Assembly (NCBI GenBank): GCA_035274845.1
Contig: DATENU010000012.1
Span: 108,908-172,907 of the forward strand
Length of the DNA: 64,000 nt
Source: Chthoniobacterales bacterium
GTDB taxonomy: Bacteria; Verrucomicrobiota; Verrucomicrobiia; Chthoniobacterales; UBA10450
Direction of reading: 5' to 3'
Made by a program: the position numbers and the translations under genes. Under the pieces are notes generated by a model. The model was not told the DNA's origin and did no database searches. It saw only the letters and a program-made list of their open reading frames with translations. The first letter of the stretch is position 1; every line of letters starts with the position of its first letter. This document shows, piece after piece, positions 17,434 to 25,761 of the stretch.

Positions 17434-17949
17434 CTATTTTGGCGGCTTTGGTTTCGTGGAGAGAGCGCGATAAGTCGCCAGGGTATTGAGAATCTCGGGG
17501 TCGCCCTGGGCCCATGCGTTGGAGATCGTGATCCGTTTCAGCCGCCATTTCTGGCCGTCACGGACGAGGTCGCAATCGTATCGGTTCATCAGGAGCGCGT
17601 TCTCCGCCCCGCGGCGGGCCCCCTGACGCGGCATGAAATGTTGCGCCATGATGAAGCCGGAAAGCGTCGCGGAATCGTCGCTGACCTCGATCTGGAGATT
17701 CGTCGCGGAGTGGCTGGTATCGAGCGGACCGATGAGCGGGAGCACCGAATTGACGATCGTCTGCCGTCCGGTCATCAAGGGGAAATCGAGATTCAGTTTT
17801 TTACCGGCAGGGCGGAAGTCCATGACACAATCTTCGGTGAGCGCCGAGGTGAAAGAATCGGCGTCGCCGTGATCCAGGCCAAAGCAGAAACGGTGGAGCG
17901 CGTCGGCGATTTCGTAACGGTCGTTGGCGAGTTGGGCGAGATCACTCAT
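17434..17949 (-). CDS. SnoaL-like (NTF2 superfamily) protein
   Basis: A 171-residue protein of the SnoaL_4 type: a helical start (LAQLANDRYEIADALHRFCF), then the dehydratase-like block TEDCVMDFRP, and C-terminal strands (MNRYDCDLVRDGQKWRLKRI). Related proteins include dehydratases, isomerases and ring-hydroxylase beta subunits; a specific reaction cannot be named. There is no signal peptide, so it is cytoplasmic. A short broken copy of a related gene is visible near 29.8 kb. It is divergent from the ABC transporter genes across a hairpin repeat. Confidence 0.75.
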   Translation of the reverse strand: MSDLAQLANDRYEIADALHRFCFGLDHGDADSFTSALTEDCVMDFRPAGKKLNLDFPLMTGRQTIVNSVLPLIGPLDTSHSATNLQIEVSDDSATLSGFIMAQHFMPRQGARRGAENALLMNRYDCDLVRDGQKWRLKRITISNAWAQGDPEILNTLATYRALSTKPKPPK

Positions 17950-18007
17950 GGGAGGAGAAACGTCGAATACGCACCCCGCCTTCGCAAGGTAATGGCCTGG
18001 AAAATTA

Positions 18008-18092
18008 GACCGCGGATTACGCGGATAACACGGATGGGGAAAGAGTGGGAATCTGGAATTCCCATCCGCGAAATCCGCGTCATCCGCGGTTC
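18008..18092. repeat. Hairpin repeat, family A (ATCCGCGG type), copy A1
   Basis: The left arm begins ACCGCGGATTACGCGGAT and the right arm ends ATCCGCGTCATCCGCGGT. The two 30-base arms pair at about 25 positions around a short loop. The element lies in the divergent region between the SnoaL-like and ABC genes. Related copies are at 35441-35540, 39139-39165 (one arm) and 41414-41500. Confidence 0.75.
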
Positions 18093-18142
18093 AACTGAAG
18101 TATGCCGTGACGGATTCGTAGCGCGCGTGACATACTTCCGGG

Positions 18143-19021
18143 GTGCTGAAGATCGAGAACGTTTCAAAGAGATTTCGCGCGGGGAATTTCGGAGTGCGGG
18201 ATCTGTCGCTGGAAGTGAAGTCGGGCGTAATCGGGCTGCTGGGCCCGAATGGCGCGGGAAAAACGACTTTGATGCAGATGATCGCAACGATCACCCGGCC
18301 GACGAATGGGCGCATCCTGTTTCACGGTGAAGATGTGGTGCGGCGGCCGAACGGATTGCGCCGCAAGCTCGGATATCTGCCGCAGGATTTCGGCGTTTAC
18401 GATAATCTCACCGCCACCGAATTCCTGACTTACTTCGCCGCGCTCAAGGGCGTGCGCTCGAAAAAGCGGGTAACGGAAATGCTGGAGAGCGTGAATTTGC
18501 ACGGCGTCGCCAACCGGACCGTGGGCGGGTTCTCCGGCGGAATGAAGCAGCGGCTCGGTATCGCCCAGGCCCTGATCAACGATCCCGAGCTGGTCATTGT
18601 GGACGAACCAACCGCCGGGCTGGATCCGGAGGAAAGGGTCCGCTTTCGCAATGTGCTTTCCGAAATTGGATTCGGGAAGCTGGTGATTCTGTCTACCCAC
18701 ATTGTCTCGGACGTGGAATCGATCGCCACCGAGATCGCGGTCATGAAGAACGGTTCGCTGCTGACGATGGCAACGCCGGAAATGTTGCTTCGGACCTGTG
18801 AAGGCCATGTTTGGCAGGCCGTGGTCACTTCCGAGCAATTCGATCAATTGCGCACGACCCTGAAGATCTCAAGCGCCGTCCGCAAGCCGGACGGAGTCCA
18901 TGTCCGGTTCGTCGGCCCTTCGCCGGAAATCACGGCCCAGCCGGCCGAGGCGGAGCTGGAAGACGCGTTCCTCTATTTGATGAATTTCGGAACGGCCGCG
19001 CAGCCGCCGCCCCTGCCATGA
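18143..19021 (+). CDS. ABC transporter ATP-binding protein (ABC-2 exporter)
   Basis: A 292-residue ATPase with a GTG start. Walker A is GPNGAGKTT (about 34-42), the Q-loop is in YLPQDFG, the signature is FSGGMKQRLG, Walker B is LVIVDEPTAGLD, and the switch His is in LSTH. The C-terminal 80 residues form an accessory domain. It is coupled by a 4-bp ATGA overlap to the membrane protein downstream. It is of the kind that powers export of antibiotics, lipids or copper-related (NosF-like) substrates; the substrate is unknown. Confidence 0.9.
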   Translation: MLKIENVSKRFRAGNFGVRDLSLEVKSGVIGLLGPNGAGKTTLMQMIATITRPTNGRILFHGEDVVRRPNGLRRKLGYLPQDFGVYDNLTATEFLTYFAALKGVRSKKRVTEMLESVNLHGVANRTVGGFSGGMKQRLGIAQALINDPELVIVDEPTAGLDPEERVRFRNVLSEIGFGKLVILSTHIVSDVESIATEIAVMKNGSLLTMATPEMLLRTCEGHVWQAVVTSEQFDQLRTTLKISSAVRKPDGVHVRFVGPSPEITAQPAEAELEDAFLYLMNFGTAAQPPPLP

Positions 19022-20586
19022 CGGCTTCGCTTTCTCGAATCGGCGCAATCGTCAGCGCGGATTTTCGGATCCGGTTCCGGCGAGTTTCGACCGTGATCGT
19101 GTTCCTGTTGCTGAGCGCGTTTGCCTACGTTTGGGTCCCCAATCCTTCGACCGGCCGGACGCTCATCCAGATCAATGGCCAGCGCGCAATCTACAACTCC
19201 GGTGCAATCGGAATGGCAACAGCCTCGCTCGCCATGATCTTCGTGGGCCTTTTCGGTTTCTACGTGATCTCAAATGCGGTCCGGCGCGACCTTGTGACGC
19301 GGTGCGGAGTCATCGCGGCCTCCACCCCGATGCGCTCCGGCGAATACCTCCTCGGCAAGTTTTTTGGCAACCTTGCTTTCCTCGCGACATTCACGAGCGG
19401 CTTCATGCTCAGCTCGATGGCGATGCTGGTGGCCCGGGGCGAAGCGCCTCTCGAGCCTTTCGTCTTCATCGGTCAATACCTCCTCCTCACTCCCGCCGCG
19501 ATTGTCTTCGTCTCGGCCGTGGCGGTCCTGTTCGAATCGATTCGCTGGCTCTCCGGAAAATTGGGGGACGTCCTCTATTTTTTCCTCTGGATGACAGTGA
19601 TCGGTCTCGTGGTCGCGAACGAAACCACGCACGGCCGGATCAATTGGGCGCGCTGTTTCGATTTCACGGGATTCGGGTTCATGATCGACCAGATGCAGCG
19701 GACGCTCCACACGGAGTCGGTCTCGATCGGCGCGTCGAGTTTCGATCCCACCAAACCGACGATCCTTTTTCCCGGATTAACTTTGACGCGCGAGTGGGTT
19801 TTGCCACGACTCATCTCAATCCTGACTCCGTTGCTCCTGCTGCCGATGGCGGCTCTCGTGTTCCACCGCTTTGATCCGGTCCGAACCGGGCGCGTTGCGG
19901 GAAAAGGTCGCCGTAACTGGATCGGGAAAATTCAGAGCCTTTTCAAGCCGCTGAGCCGGCGAGCAGCGGCCCTGATCATGGCGCCGGGCCGGGGAGGCTC
20001 GTTCGTTGGCGCGATGTGGATTGATGCCGCGCTCACTTTCACCCTGTTTCCGTTTGTCTTCGTGGCGTTCGTTGTCATCACGATCATGAGTTTATCAGGG
20101 CCGCCGGCCGGGAGCCTGCCGATCGTGTTCGCGGCGCTCGCGCTCATCATGTCGGACATCGCCACCCGCGACGCTCGCGCTGGAACGACGGCGTGCGTGC
20201 GCTCAATCTCGCGGCTCCGGGAAAACTACGTCTGGTGGAAGCTCGGCTCCGCCTGCCTGCTCGGTTTCCTTCTTTGCGCTGCGCCTCTCGCCCGGACCAT
20301 CTCGCAGGGATCACTGGCGTTTGCCGCCCTTGCTTGCGGAATTGTGTTCGTCGCCTCAACGGCAACGGCCCTCGGGGTGGCGACAGCGAACCCGAAGACA
20401 TTCATCGTTGGGTTCCTGACGTTCTGGTATGTGGTCGTCAACGATCGGGGCCTGAGTCCCAGGTTGGATTTCGCCGGCTTTTACGGCCATTCGACTCCCC
20501 AAACTATCGCGATTTATGCCGGCGTGAGCGTGCTCGCCGTGCTGTTCGCTCAATTGTTTTACCGCGCGCGCCTGGCGCGAATGTAA
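19018..20586 (+). CDS. ABC-2 type transporter permease
   Basis: A 522-residue membrane protein overlapping the ATPase gene by 4 bp. About a dozen hydrophobic segments are visible. They include one near 22-40 (STVIVFLLLSAFAYVWV), a pair near 65-90 and 120-145, a cluster from 160-205, and four in the C-terminal third (340-385 and 415-515). A soluble loop lies near 225-270. The layout matches large ABC-2 permeases of the NosY or gliding type. The start at 19018 is fixed by the ATGA overlap; longer upstream readings run through the ATPase gene in another frame. Confidence 0.85.
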   Translation: MTASLSRIGAIVSADFRIRFRRVSTVIVFLLLSAFAYVWVPNPSTGRTLIQINGQRAIYNSGAIGMATASLAMIFVGLFGFYVISNAVRRDLVTRCGVIAASTPMRSGEYLLGKFFGNLAFLATFTSGFMLSSMAMLVARGEAPLEPFVFIGQYLLLTPAAIVFVSAVAVLFESIRWLSGKLGDVLYFFLWMTVIGLVVANETTHGRINWARCFDFTGFGFMIDQMQRTLHTESVSIGASSFDPTKPTILFPGLTLTREWVLPRLISILTPLLLLPMAALVFHRFDPVRTGRVAGKGRRNWIGKIQSLFKPLSRRAAALIMAPGRGGSFVGAMWIDAALTFTLFPFVFVAFVVITIMSLSGPPAGSLPIVFAALALIMSDIATRDARAGTTACVRSISRLRENYVWWKLGSACLLGFLLCAAPLARTISQGSLAFAALACGIVFVASTATALGVATANPKTFIVGFLTFWYVVVNDRGLSPRLDFAGFYGHSTPQTIAIYAGVSVLAVLFAQLFYRARLARM

Positions 20587-20602
20587 AAAAACAAAGTCGC
20601 GA

Positions 20603-22453
20603 TCACGCCGCTACCGAGGGGGCGTGGGTCGATTGGTTCACGCGAATGCGTTGCGAAACGATCACCATGTCCGAAGCGGCTTCGCCAATCTGGAAGGTTT
20701 CCTCCAGCAGCGGCGCATTGAAGGAGGCCTGGAGATCGAGACGAAAGAGCGACTCCGTCAGGGAGTGACGCACATCATAGAAAAGGCGATCGAAGATTTC
20801 GCCGAAATCGGCTTCCAAACGCTCTCGAAACCCCTGCTGAGAATCGCCGAGCCGCTGCTTGAAATCCTTGAGCACGCTCGACCGGCGCCAGAGCAGCCCC
20901 ACCGCGATCAGAAAGATACCCGCGCCGAGGAAAATTCCGCCCGTGATATCGAGCCAGAGAATCGGCGAGAGCGCCGCGATAATGACTCCGACCAGTGCGA
21001 GGAGACTACCGGCAACGGCCAGTTTCCTTACCCCGGTGGTTTCCTCTAGCGCTCCCCGAAGAATGGTGTCATCCACCCGGATGCCCTCCAGTTTCGTCTG
21101 CAATAGTTTCAGGGTCCCCAATTGATCGGCAGCTTTCGGGAAAAGCACGTCGGCCCGGATCCGCTCGTGCCTTCGCGCAATGCTCTGATTCAGATCATTC
21201 ATCATCGCGCGCATTTCGTTGAAAAGATCATTCGAAACCTGCGCGGCTTCGGCCTTGATTTCGCTTCGAGCCGATTTCTCAAATTTCCCCTTCACATCCT
21301 GGAGCCACGCCTCCGTGTTTTTGTCCCGCAAGAAAGGAACGGCGCGCCGCATGAGCTTGCCCACCCGCAGTCCTTTCGCAAAGTCGTCCTCCGATCGCCG
21401 GGCGAGGCTGTTGTAGGTGGCCGCGAGCTTATCGACAATCAACTGCTTCAAGCCCCTCGCCTTCTCCTCCCGCACATCCACCTGGCAAAGCAGCTCCTGG
21501 TAAAACGCGCGTTCCTCTTCCACCGCAATTTTCTCAGCCCGAAGGTGAGACAACAACCGCGTCATGACCGAGCGGATGGTTTGATAAGAGCCTTCCACCT
21601 TCATCCGCCACGCCTCGCCGCAGGCAATCGTGTTTTGGAGGAAGTTACGAAATTCGGCGAAAGCCTGTTCCGGAATGCCTTCCATCTCGCGCTTCGCCGA
21701 GAGGATGAAGACGGTCGGATTCTCGACCTGGCGTTCCCGCGCATATTGCTTCACGTGTTCGAGATTTGTGCTCAGCTCCGTCTGGCTCGCGCGGTCCGAT
21801 TGCTGGAGAACGAAAACCATCTTGCGGTGCCACTCCTTCTTGATCAGGGTAAGCAACTCCCAGGCGGACTTGGTGTGAGGGTTCACCGCCGAAAAAACGA
21901 AAACGACGAGATCGCTTTGCGGGATGTAATTCTCCGTGATCGTCTGGTGATCTTTTACGATCGAATTGGTGCCGGGAGTGTCCACCATGGTGATTTCGCG
22001 GAGAACTTCTTTCGGCAGTGAGACCCGCTGCCACGATTCCCCCAGCGTTTTGACGCTACGTTCCGCGCCATAAATCAATTCCTGGATGCGGACGGTGCAG
22101 GGACCCGGCGCCACTTCGCAGACGTGTTCCCGAAGGAGCGCGTTGATGAAACTGCTCTTGCCCGCTTTCACTTCGCCGACGATGACGAGCAGCGCCGCCG
22201 CCTGAAGATTTGTCAGCCGAGCCCGAAGAATCTGGGTGGCTTCGATATCCGCGCATCTCTCCGCCAACCACAACGCACGTTGCAGCAAACTGCGGAGCGT
22301 CTCGAACTGCTGCTTCAATTCCGGACTCAGAATGTGAGGGGCAACCGCGCGATTCTCGCCTCCGTGTTCTGGGTGCAACTGTTCCATTTGGCTCATGCGG
22401 CGCCGATCATAACGACCGACTTCTTTCCTGCCTATTGGAATTTTGGAAATCAT
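20603..22453 (-). CDS. Bacterial dynamin-like GTPase
   Basis: A 616-residue GTPase. The P-loop is GEVKAGKSS (93-101), G3 is DTPG (158-161) and G4 is QQSD rather than TKAD. A long helical middle (about 270-470) contains coiled-coil stretches such as ERAFYQELLCQVDVREEK. Two hydrophobic segments near 470-525 (VAGSLLALVGVIIAALSPIL and GGIFLGAGIFLIAVGLLW) probably insert into membrane as the paddle does in other family members. Such proteins remodel membranes, and some protect against phage or antibiotic damage. The true start may be M20 (22396) instead of 22453. It is divergent from hflX. Confidence 0.82.
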   Translation of the reverse strand: MISKIPIGRKEVGRYDRRRMSQMEQLHPEHGGENRAVAPHILSPELKQQFETLRSLLQRALWLAERCADIEATQILRARLTNLQAAALLVIVGEVKAGKSSFINALLREHVCEVAPGPCTVRIQELIYGAERSVKTLGESWQRVSLPKEVLREITMVDTPGTNSIVKDHQTITENYIPQSDLVVFVFSAVNPHTKSAWELLTLIKKEWHRKMVFVLQQSDRASQTELSTNLEHVKQYARERQVENPTVFILSAKREMEGIPEQAFAEFRNFLQNTIACGEAWRMKVEGSYQTIRSVMTRLLSHLRAEKIAVEEERAFYQELLCQVDVREEKARGLKQLIVDKLAATYNSLARRSEDDFAKGLRVGKLMRRAVPFLRDKNTEAWLQDVKGKFEKSARSEIKAEAAQVSNDLFNEMRAMMNDLNQSIARRHERIRADVLFPKAADQLGTLKLLQTKLEGIRVDDTILRGALEETTGVRKLAVAGSLLALVGVIIAALSPILWLDITGGIFLGAGIFLIAVGLLWRRSSVLKDFKQRLGDSQQGFRERLEADFGEIFDRLFYDVRHSLTESLFRLDLQASFNAPLLEETFQIGEAASDMVIVSQRIRVNQSTHAPSVAA

Positions 22454-22546
22454 CCGAAGTTATTAACAACGGCTCTGGAATCGCCTTAAATGCGGGACGC
22501 AAATCCTCCACGACCCCTGCCATTCCTCTGCTAAATTGTCGGTCCG

Positions 22547-23854
22547 ATGTTTGAGATCAAAGCCAGGGACAAAATGGTGGAGCGCGCCCTTCTCATCGGC
22601 GCGTACACCGACGCCGGCCAGAAGGCCGAGGCGCTGAGTTTGCTCGAGGAGCTCGAGGAACTCGTTGATACCCTTGGCATTCCGGTCATCGAGCGGAAGC
22701 TGGTTCATCATCGGGAACAGCACCCTCGCTACCTGATCGGCTCGGGCAAAGCGCAGGAGATTGTCGATCACGCCAAAGACCTGGAGTGCGATGTCCTGAT
22801 TTTCGATAACGAGCTGAGTCCGTCGCAGCAACGCAACTGGGAAGAGCTCGCCGGCATGACCGTGGCCGACCGGCAGGAGATTATCCTCGATATTTTCGGC
22901 GCTCGCGCCCAAACCCGGGAAGCGCGCATCCAGGTGGACCTCGCCCGGATGTCGTATTCGCTTCCGCGTCTCACCCGCGCCTGGAGTCACCTCGGTCAGC
23001 AGGGGGGCGGCATTGGCGCCAAGGGCGAAGGCGAAAGTCAGCTCGAGCAGGATAAACGGAAGATCCGTCTCCAGATCGACCGCCTGAAGCGCGAGCTGGT
23101 GGCAGTCCGCAGTTCACGCGCCACCCAGCGAAAGGACCGCAAGCGGGCCCCGGTGCCCAACGCCGCGATCGTCGGCTACACCAACGTGGGCAAGTCGTCG
23201 CTCCTCCGCCGGCTCACCGGCGCCGATGTTCTGGTTGAGAACAAACTCTTTGCCACCCTCGATACGACCACGCGCAAAATCGCGCTCCCGAACAAGCAGC
23301 CGCTGTTGCTGACCGACACGGTGGGATTCGTGCGCAAGCTGCCTCACCAATTGGTCGAAGCGTTCAACGCCACTCTCGAGGAAGCCGCTCTCTCCGATTT
23401 TCTCATCCACGTCCTTGATGCGTCGCAGCCTGAAGTGATGGAATTTTACAATACCACCATGCGGGTCCTGGCCGATCTCGGCGCCGATACCAAACAGATG
23501 TTGGTGGTCTTCAACAAAGTCGACAAGGTGAGCGACCCGGCGGCGCTCTTTGCCCTGCGCCGGCATTTTCCGGAAGCGGTTTCGGTGTCAGCCAAGACCG
23601 GCGAGGGCATGCCAGAGTTGATCGAGCGAATTTCCGAATTCGTCGCGCGGGGAACCATGACCATTTCGCTCCGTCTTCCGGCAGAGCGGGCGGATCTGCT
23701 CGCGCGATTGCACCGCGAGGGCTCGGTCCACAATGTCCAGTACGAGGAAGGCTTTACCCTGGTCGCCGCCACGATCCCGACGCGGTCCTTGGAAGTGTTC
23801 GCGCCGTTTATCGCGGTCCCCCAACCGGCGACCCTGAACCCGATTGTCTCTTAA
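22547..23854 (+). CDS. hflX: GTPase HflX
   Basis: A 435-residue protein with the full HflX layout. An N-terminal domain (1-110) has HHREQHPRYLIGSGKAQEI. A glycine-rich linker has QGGGIGAKGEGESQLE, followed by a coiled helix pair. The G domain has GYTNVGKSS, DTVGFVRKLP, NKVDK and VSAKTG. HflX binds the large ribosomal subunit and splits or rescues stalled 70S ribosomes under stress. The length is normal. It stands alone on the plus strand between two minus-strand genes. Confidence 0.95.
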   Translation: MFEIKARDKMVERALLIGAYTDAGQKAEALSLLEELEELVDTLGIPVIERKLVHHREQHPRYLIGSGKAQEIVDHAKDLECDVLIFDNELSPSQQRNWEELAGMTVADRQEIILDIFGARAQTREARIQVDLARMSYSLPRLTRAWSHLGQQGGGIGAKGEGESQLEQDKRKIRLQIDRLKRELVAVRSSRATQRKDRKRAPVPNAAIVGYTNVGKSSLLRRLTGADVLVENKLFATLDTTTRKIALPNKQPLLLTDTVGFVRKLPHQLVEAFNATLEEAALSDFLIHVLDASQPEVMEFYNTTMRVLADLGADTKQMLVVFNKVDKVSDPAALFALRRHFPEAVSVSAKTGEGMPELIERISEFVARGTMTISLRLPAERADLLARLHREGSVHNVQYEEGFTLVAATIPTRSLEVFAPFIAVPQPATLNPIVS

Positions 23855-23863
23855 GGAGCGGCC

Positions 23864-24307
23864 CTACTTCAGGACGGCCTGATGAAATTCGTGCCAGTCG
23901 TCCAAGTTGTTCAGGTTCACCGCGTCCCTGGCGGCGGCACCGTCGTCGGGCAATCCACAGGAGCCCAGAATTTTCTTCCGGGTTTCATCGTCATGATTAT
24001 ACCCGCGGACCGAGGCGTTATGCTTCTCGATCGCTTCTGGCGTGAGGGTCTTCGCGTTCTTTTTCACCCACGCTTCGAACTCCGGATAGGTCGGCTTGTT
24101 TTGCTTGATGTAATCTTTCACTGCCTGCTCATCGAGCCCGAGGGCGGCACAAGTCATCGCGTCGTATCCGCGACCGATCCCAGGGTAACCCGCCGCCAGT
24201 TTGCCCGCCGCTTCAAGAGAGACCTTCTGCCAAAGCCGGGGCAGATGCAGAACGCCGAGAGGTCCGGCCGTGCCGGAACTGATTAATGGAACGTAAGTAT
24301 CGCTCAT
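23864..24307 (-). CDS. DUF5069 domain protein
   Basis: A 147-residue soluble protein. The stretch LPRLWQKVSLEAAGKL, then YPGIGRGYDAMTCAALGLDE and a C-terminal NLNNLDDWHEFHQAVLK, matches DUF5069, a small helical family of unknown function common in Verrucomicrobiota. No catalytic motif is visible. It begins about 45 bp after the end of the comM remnant on the same strand. Confidence 0.8.
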   Translation of the reverse strand: MSDTYVPLISSGTAGPLGVLHLPRLWQKVSLEAAGKLAAGYPGIGRGYDAMTCAALGLDEQAVKDYIKQNKPTYPEFEAWVKKNAKTLTPEAIEKHNASVRGYNHDDETRKKILGSCGLPDDGAAARDAVNLNNLDDWHEFHQAVLK

Positions 24308-24353
24308 GGTTTGCCGAGGCTAGCGAGCGCGCACCCGGAAAACAATCCGATTC

Positions 24354-24781
24354 AGCGACGCGGATCAACTCCTGCGATTCGTCGGTGAGCTGGCAATGTT
24401 GTTTGATCTGACGCGGGCCCATCCGGGCGTTGCAGTTCACTTTCCTGTCGGAACGAAAACGGGTGCGCTGTCTTTCGCGGGCCAGCTGGACGCGCTCGCG
24501 AATCGCGGCGGAAGGTTCTTCGGCGCGCGTGCTCGAGAGGTCGCGGTATTCGACGGCGGGCACTTCGATGTGGAGATCGATCCGGTCGAGGAGCGGACCG
24601 GAGGTCCGCCGGCGATAGCGCTGGACCTGAACCGGCCCGCAGCGGCATTCGCGTTTCAGATCGCCGAAGTAGCCGCAGGGAGATGGGTTCATCGCGGCGA
24701 CAAGCATGAACTCGGAGGGAAAGGTGACGCTCCCGGCGGCCCGCGAAACCGTCACTTTCCCGTCTTCGAGCGGATGACCGT
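24354..24781 (-). pseudogene. comM: comM (YifB-type Mg-chelatase-like ATPase) internal remnant
   Basis: The minus strand carries a piece of about 140 codons that matches only the late central part of ComM. It has HPLEDGKVTVSRAAGS, FMLVAAMNPSPCGYFGD, then SGPLLDRIDLHIEVPAV, and ends near RQIKQHCQLTDESQELI. The Walker A half and the terminal helical domain are missing at both ends. The match begins directly after an in-frame stop, so this is a truncated remnant. ComM is a branch-migration helicase used in natural transformation. Remaining codons show no frameshift, so the loss may be recent. Confidence 0.75.
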
Positions 24782-25089
24782 GTCAACACTTATTTACGCT
24801 GGTTCAACTCGACGGCCGCCGATCCCCGCGTCGGTGCCTCTTGGCCACACACCATCGGAAACCTAAGTGGGAACGCGCGCATTCACTAGGGTATTTCGAT
24901 GCTCGAAGACCGAATCAGTCTCGAATCTATTGCGCTGTCACCAGAGGCGTGTCGATGTAACCAACCCCGACACAACGAGCATTTCCGGGAGGAGCCTCAC
25001 TTTGGGTCTGTGTTTCCTGCTGCTCGATTGCTTAATTATACCGAGCGAATTTGCTGAGATTCTACGACTACCTCCTCCGCGTCCCTGAC
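24782..25089. other. Non-coding stretch beside the comM remnant
   Basis: About 300 bp with no convincing gene, RNA or repeat. One open frame of 73 codons on the plus strand has no family features and no ribosome site. The stretch is visibly less GC-rich than the flanks and probably marks where sequence was lost or inserted together with the comM deletion and the RHS module. Confidence 0.4.
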
Positions 25090-25761
25090 TCAGCGCCTGC
25101 CGGCTTGCCACACTTCTTCCAACAAAGCTAGCGAGCTCGCTCCTCCGAGGGCGACCACGGATTTCTTGAGCCTCTCTAACGAGCTATTAGGAAGATCCGT
25201 CGTGTAGTGTGAAATAATACTGATTGCCGCGTCTTTCTGTTTGTTCCAAACCATCAACACTATCGCGCTTTCAATATATGCTTGGTATCGGCTCGGCCTC
25301 ATCTGTCGAAGCGCAGTCAAAATTTTCGCTGTCGCGTCTACTCTGCCGGTGCCGGCCGCTGTTCCCAATTCCAACGGATCACCATGATGGTTAAGGTGCA
25401 ACGCTCCTTTACAGTCTAACAAAAAGGCGACCAAATCGAGATTGTCTGATTCGATAGCGTACCGCAGCGGGCTTTCCTCGGCAATTGCCGGATGGCGCTG
25501 GATTACGAACGATGGTTCGGCTCCAAGATCCACCAACGCCTTAACCGCTTCCAACTTCCCTAAACGACAAGCTGTAATTAATCCTGCATTTAGCTTGGCT
25601 TTCGGCACGCCGCGGACAGCTGCGACAAGCTGCTTGGTGTCTTCGTGATGAATCGCCGAAATCGCAGATTCAGGGAGTTCAAGCTCGGCCCAGTGCGCCC
25701 CTTGCGCCGTAGCGACAAGTAACAGTGAAGTAAGAATTAATACGCAAGGTCCTGCCTTCAT
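25090..25761 (-). CDS. Exported ankyrin-repeat protein, probable immunity protein of the RHS tip
   Basis: A 223-residue protein with a signal peptide (about 1-22, VLILTSLLLVATAQGAHW). It has three or four ankyrin-like repeats, clearest at NAGLITACRLGKLEAVKALVDLGAEP and SPLRYAIESDNLDLVAFLLD. Its ATG overlaps the stop of the RHS gene in an ATGA, so it is translated with it. Ankyrin proteins placed directly after polymorphic toxins often act as immunity proteins. A periplasmic location would fit protection against a toxin acting outside the cytoplasm. Role inferred from position. Confidence 0.72.
   Translation of the reverse strand: MKAGPCVLILTSLLLVATAQGAHWAELELPESAISAIHHEDTKQLVAAVRGVPKAKLNAGLITACRLGKLEAVKALVDLGAEPSFVIQRHPAIAEESPLRYAIESDNLDLVAFLLDCKGALHLNHHGDPLELGTAAGTGRVDATAKILTALRQMRPSRYQAYIESAIVLMVWNKQKDAAISIISHYTTDLPNSSLERLKKSVVALGGASSLALLEEVWQAGRR

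Noticed and set aside
24867-25088. 73-codon plus-strand frame beside the comM remnant
   Set aside because: No ribosome site, no family features, and it lies in low-quality remnant sequence.
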